From CAZVWW01 sp964631265 (GTDB taxonomy: Bacteria; Thermotogota; Thermotogae; MWEM01): a stretch of DNA of 8,319 nt. Of this stretch, positions 5,785 through 8,319 are shown piece after piece (within the stretch, counting starts at the first letter, position 1; the number at the start of each line of letters is the position of its first letter). The stretch lies in the NCBI GenBank assembly GCA_964631265.1, contig CAZVWW010000104.1, forward strand, positions 1 to 8,319, given 5' to 3'. The notes under the pieces were generated by a model. That model made no database searches. It was given only the letters and a program-made list of their open reading frames with translations, and was not told the DNA's origin. Both the position numbers and the translations under genes were made by a program.

Positions 5785-7437
5785 ATGAAAAAAACAATTG
5801 GTATACTGGTTATTTTACTCGCCTTTGCGATGATTAACATGGCCTGCACAACAATAGGGGTAACAAAAGGAGCATCTGTTGACGGTTCTGTTATGGTGAC
5901 GCATACTTGTGATTGCGGAACATGCGATTTCAGAATTATAAGAACACCGGCTATGGATTTTGAAGAGGGTGCAAAGAGAGCCTGCTATCCTTATCTGGAT
6001 CAATGGCCTGCCTATGTTGGTGAGGACAGAGGACCCGGTTGGGAAAACGATAAATTTCCTGACACAGAGCCCCTCGGTTATATCGATCAGGTTCCACACA
6101 CTTATGCCTATTTCGGGTCTTCCTACGGGATGATAAACGAACATCAGCTTTCAATAGGAGAATGCACAACAGCAGCAAAAACTTATGCAAGACCGGAGAA
6201 AGGTGTCCGATTACTGGATATCTCAGAGCTGTCAAGGATTGCACTTGAAAGGTGCAAAACAGCCAAAGAAGCCGTTCAATTAATGGGAGACCTGGCTGTT
6301 GAATATGGTTATTACGGTTGGGGAGAAACACTTGTTGTCGGAGATACAAAAGAGATCTGGATTATCGAGATGTGTGCATCACCGGATCAGAAAAGCGCTT
6401 TATGGGCTGCAAAGAAGGTTCCGGACGGAGAAGTATTTGTTGAAGCCAATTGCATGAGAATCAGAGATCTCGATCCTGACGATCCGAACACCATGCACTC
6501 GCCAAACCTTGTTGAGATATGTGCAGAACAGGGTTGGTACGATCCCGACAGTGGAGAAACGTTTGACTGGATGAGGGCCGTCAGCCCCGGAGAATATTCC
6601 CACGCTTATTACAGTCACAGAAGGGTATGGAGAACGATGGATAGAATGGCACCATCCCTTGAACTCAGTCCATGGGTCGAAGATACTTATACAAGAGAAT
6701 ACCCATTCTCAGTTAAACCCGATGAAAAACTAAGCGTTGCCGATGTCATCGATTTACAGCGAGACTGGTACCAGGACACAGAATTTGATCTTTCCGAAGG
6801 CCTTGCTGCAGGACCTTTCGGCACACCCAACAGGTATGCCGGTGGCAGTAAACTTGTTGAAGGTTCCTGGGAGAGGGCTATCTCAATCTTCAGATGTGCC
6901 TATGTTTTTGTAACACAGTCAAGAGATTATCTGCCGGATCCGGTCGGTGGCGTTATCTGGTTCGGACCCGATGCCCCCCACACTTCCGCATACGTACCAT
7001 TCTATTGCGGCATGAATGAACTGCCGGAGATATACGAAAGAGGTTATTTGAAGAAATTTAACAGAGACACAGCAGGATGGGCATTCAACTTCCTGGGGAA
7101 CTGGGCGGATTTGAAGTTCGATTATATGATTGAAGACATGCACGCAAAGCAGCTTGAGATCGAGGGAAAAGAATTTGCCTACCAACCCGCCATAGAGAAA
7201 GCGGCTGTAAGTCTTTACAAGCAATCACCCGAGTTGGCAAAAGAATTCCTTACCAATTACGCTATTAATAATGCTAATGCCGTTGTTGAAGAATGGTGGG
7301 AGTTCACAGACGAGATGGTGGCCAAGTATATAGATGGTTACGTTAACGGCGAAGGTGTTGGCTATCCGGACTGGTGGCTGAAAGAAGTTGGATACGAAGA
7401 AGGAAATGTAGCTGGTGAATACGAGAAACAAAAATAA
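5785..7437 (+). CDS. Secreted family C69 (U34/PepD) peptidase, paralogue 2
   Basis: The 550-aa product aligns with paralogue 1 end to end with an offset of one residue and, by eye, is well over half identical. The N-terminal block from the catalytic cysteine differs at only about three of 29 positions. The signal peptide is MKKT plus a hydrophobic run, ending NMA-C21; C21 opens CTTIGVTKGASVDGSVMVTH. Shared blocks include INEHQLSIGECTTAAKTY, SRIALERCKTAKEAVQLM, EYGYYGWGETL, WFGPDAPHTSAYVPFY (392-407) and VGYPDWWLKEVGYEEG (525-540). It has more cysteines than paralogue 1 (12 against 8), including C42 next to the shared CDCGTC. ATG 5785 has AGAGGAG at 5771-5777, 7 nt away, and was preferred over upstream codons that would extend into the previous gene. 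The pair most likely arose by tandem duplication, with the small secreted gene caught between or inserted later. Substrate differences between the two are unknown. Confidence 0.88.
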   Translation: MKKTIGILVILLAFAMINMACTTIGVTKGASVDGSVMVTHTCDCGTCDFRIIRTPAMDFEEGAKRACYPYLDQWPAYVGEDRGPGWENDKFPDTEPLGYIDQVPHTYAYFGSSYGMINEHQLSIGECTTAAKTYARPEKGVRLLDISELSRIALERCKTAKEAVQLMGDLAVEYGYYGWGETLVVGDTKEIWIIEMCASPDQKSALWAAKKVPDGEVFVEANCMRIRDLDPDDPNTMHSPNLVEICAEQGWYDPDSGETFDWMRAVSPGEYSHAYYSHRRVWRTMDRMAPSLELSPWVEDTYTREYPFSVKPDEKLSVADVIDLQRDWYQDTEFDLSEGLAAGPFGTPNRYAGGSKLVEGSWERAISIFRCAYVFVTQSRDYLPDPVGGVIWFGPDAPHTSAYVPFYCGMNELPEIYERGYLKKFNRDTAGWAFNFLGNWADLKFDYMIEDMHAKQLEIEGKEFAYQPAIEKAAVSLYKQSPELAKEFLTNYAINNANAVVEEWWEFTDEMVAKYIDGYVNGEGVGYPDWWLKEVGYEEGNVAGEYEKQK

Positions 7438-7461
7438 AATGATTAGAGAGAGGTGACACAC

Positions 7462-8100
7462 ATGAAAAGGATTTTAGTAATTGCGTTTTTAATCTGTATG
7501 GTTTCATTTACCGCTTTCTCAGCCGACTTCGAGAAAATGGAATATCCCGTTGTCTTGACATCGGGCGGACAGAGTGATGAAGTCAATACGGTTATTTATC
7601 TGCTTGAAGAGGTTGGATTGCCGTTTGACTACTGCGACATCCTGAGCCAAGAGGAACTGGCAGCCGGAGTTGGGCTTGCAGGGGCCGAGGACGGCCAGGG
7701 CAAACATGTCACCGTCTTATCCGAAGAACCTGAAGGTACAAAGTTTGAAACGCTTTGGATCGCACTTGGCGCAAGCTTAAAGGGTATGGGTGCTTCAGGA
7801 TTGTCAGTGGATGACGAAGTCAAGAGGCTGAATCAACTCATGGATTATGCAGAAGAAAACGACATGGATATTTTGACTTTCGCCATCGGCGGTGAAATCA
7901 GAAGAGGATTGAAGGGTAGTCCAAATGAAGTCATGATCAACACAGTCGCTAACCGCTCCGATCTCATCGTTGTGACGGCTGAAACAAATCAAGACGACAA
8001 ATTCACGGAAATAGCTGAAGAAAATGACATTGATTTTATCGAAGTGGAAACAGCCTTTGATCTGTTGGACACAATCCCTGAGATTTTTGTAGAGAAATAA
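7462..8100 (+). CDS. Exported DUF6305-like protein
   Basis: The 212-aa product has a signal peptide (MKR, hydrophobic 4-18, likely cut after FTAFSA or FTAFS near residue 20) and a compact alpha/beta domain. Motifs are YPVVLTSGGQSDEVNTVIYL (28-47), WIALGASLKGMGASGLSVDDE (99-119), ILTFAIGGEIRRG (137-149) and SDLIVVTAETNQDDKFTEIA (166-185). This pattern matches my recollection of DUF6305 (VTSAGQS, GxSxKGLGAAG, HIGGExRRG), a family with no established activity. The Gly-rich loops after beta strands suggest a Rossmann-like ligand-binding fold that acts outside the membrane, perhaps binding a peptide or nucleotide-like ligand. ATG 7462 follows AGGTGA (7451-7456) by 5 nt; the alternative GTG at 7453 lies inside that ribosome binding site. 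The gene begins 24 nt after peptidase 2 and probably belongs to the same transcript. Confidence 0.75.
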   Translation: MKRILVIAFLICMVSFTAFSADFEKMEYPVVLTSGGQSDEVNTVIYLLEEVGLPFDYCDILSQEELAAGVGLAGAEDGQGKHVTVLSEEPEGTKFETLWIALGASLKGMGASGLSVDDEVKRLNQLMDYAEENDMDILTFAIGGEIRRGLKGSPNEVMINTVANRSDLIVVTAETNQDDKFTEIAEENDIDFIEVETAFDLLDTIPEIFVEK

Positions 8101-8147
8101 CAGACAGACAGGATATCGTTTCGTTTTAATTCGTAAAGGAGGAAATA

Positions 8148-8319
8148 ATGACCAACGATCCCGTATTCACCACCACAATTATATACGCAATCGTTATGGC
8201 AGGCGCGTATATGTTTGGATATTTCCTAAAGTTTTCAATTGAAATCTGCCTTTTCTTTGCAGTGGTTGCGGGAGGTCTTGTTGCCGGTGCCGGAATGGAT
8301 GTATTCCGGCACATGGCAG
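8148..8319 (+). CDS. N-terminus of an integral membrane protein (3' partial)
   Basis: ATG 8148 follows a strong AGGAGG (8137-8142) by 5 nt. The 57 visible residues contain two likely membrane helices: IIYAIVMAGAYMFGYFL (11-27) and ICLFFAVVAGGLVAGAGM (33-50), with the charged FRHMA after the second. This looks like the beginning of a multi-pass transporter or permease, but too little is present to name a family. It lies 47 nt after the DUF6305-like gene with no hairpin between, so it is probably co-transcribed. If it is a permease, import or export of the locus's substrate or product would be a natural role; that is inference. Confidence 0.75.
   Translation, partial: MTNDPVFTTTIIYAIVMAGAYMFGYFLKFSIEICLFFAVVAGGLVAGAGMDVFRHMA

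Noticed and set aside
7439..7456. Five-codon ATG...TGA frame just before the DUF6305-like gene
   Set aside because: Too short to support, and it contains the ribosome binding site of the next gene.
8101..8114. Short GACA tandem repeat (CAGACAGACAGG)
   Set aside because: Two to three copies of a 4-mer are expected by chance and no function is suggested.

Overview
The window (about 8.3 kb, mid-to-low GC) looks like chromosomal DNA of an anaerobic or fermentative bacterium with strong GGAGG-type ribosome binding sites. The phylum cannot be fixed from the sequence. The mix of a PgsB/PgsC pair, secreted family C69 peptidases and a DUF6305-like protein would fit lineages such as Thermotogota, Spirochaetota, Fusobacteriota or Firmicutes, but that is only a guess. 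Every gene is on the + strand. I see no rRNA, tRNA, CRISPR array, insertion sequence or phage gene.

Region 1 (1-720) is the C-terminal part of an MscS-type mechanosensitive channel, cut by the window edge. Region 2 (783-3252) is a tight cluster: an RpiR/MurR-type regulator (HTH plus SIS), a 17-codon candidate leader ORF, a Mur-ligase-like PgsB/CapB poly-gamma-glutamate synthetase, and the small membrane protein PgsC/CapC. The genes overlap or lie 1-2 nt apart, which implies one transcript. No PgsA/CapA exporter and no CapD/gamma-glutamyl transferase follows within the window.

Region 3 (3253-3451) is an AT-rich regulatory gap. It holds two small palindromes, a direct repeat, an extended -10 promoter, and a perfect 8-bp-arm inverted repeat lying over the predicted transcription start. 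Region 4 (3452-8100) appears to be a second transcription unit, coding almost entirely for exported proteins: a C69 (PepD/U34) peptidase, a small unrecognised secreted CxxC protein, a second C69 peptidase paralogous to the first, and an exported DUF6305-like protein. A strong 9-bp hairpin separates the first two. The window ends in the first 57 codons of a membrane protein (8148 onward).

The working idea is that the cytoplasmic/membrane amide ligase PgsBC, a metabolite-sensing RpiR regulator and a set of secreted N-terminal-nucleophile peptidases form one functional locus for making, processing or scavenging a glutamate-rich or gamma-linked peptide. Family identities are well supported by motifs. 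The functional linkage is inference from gene order.
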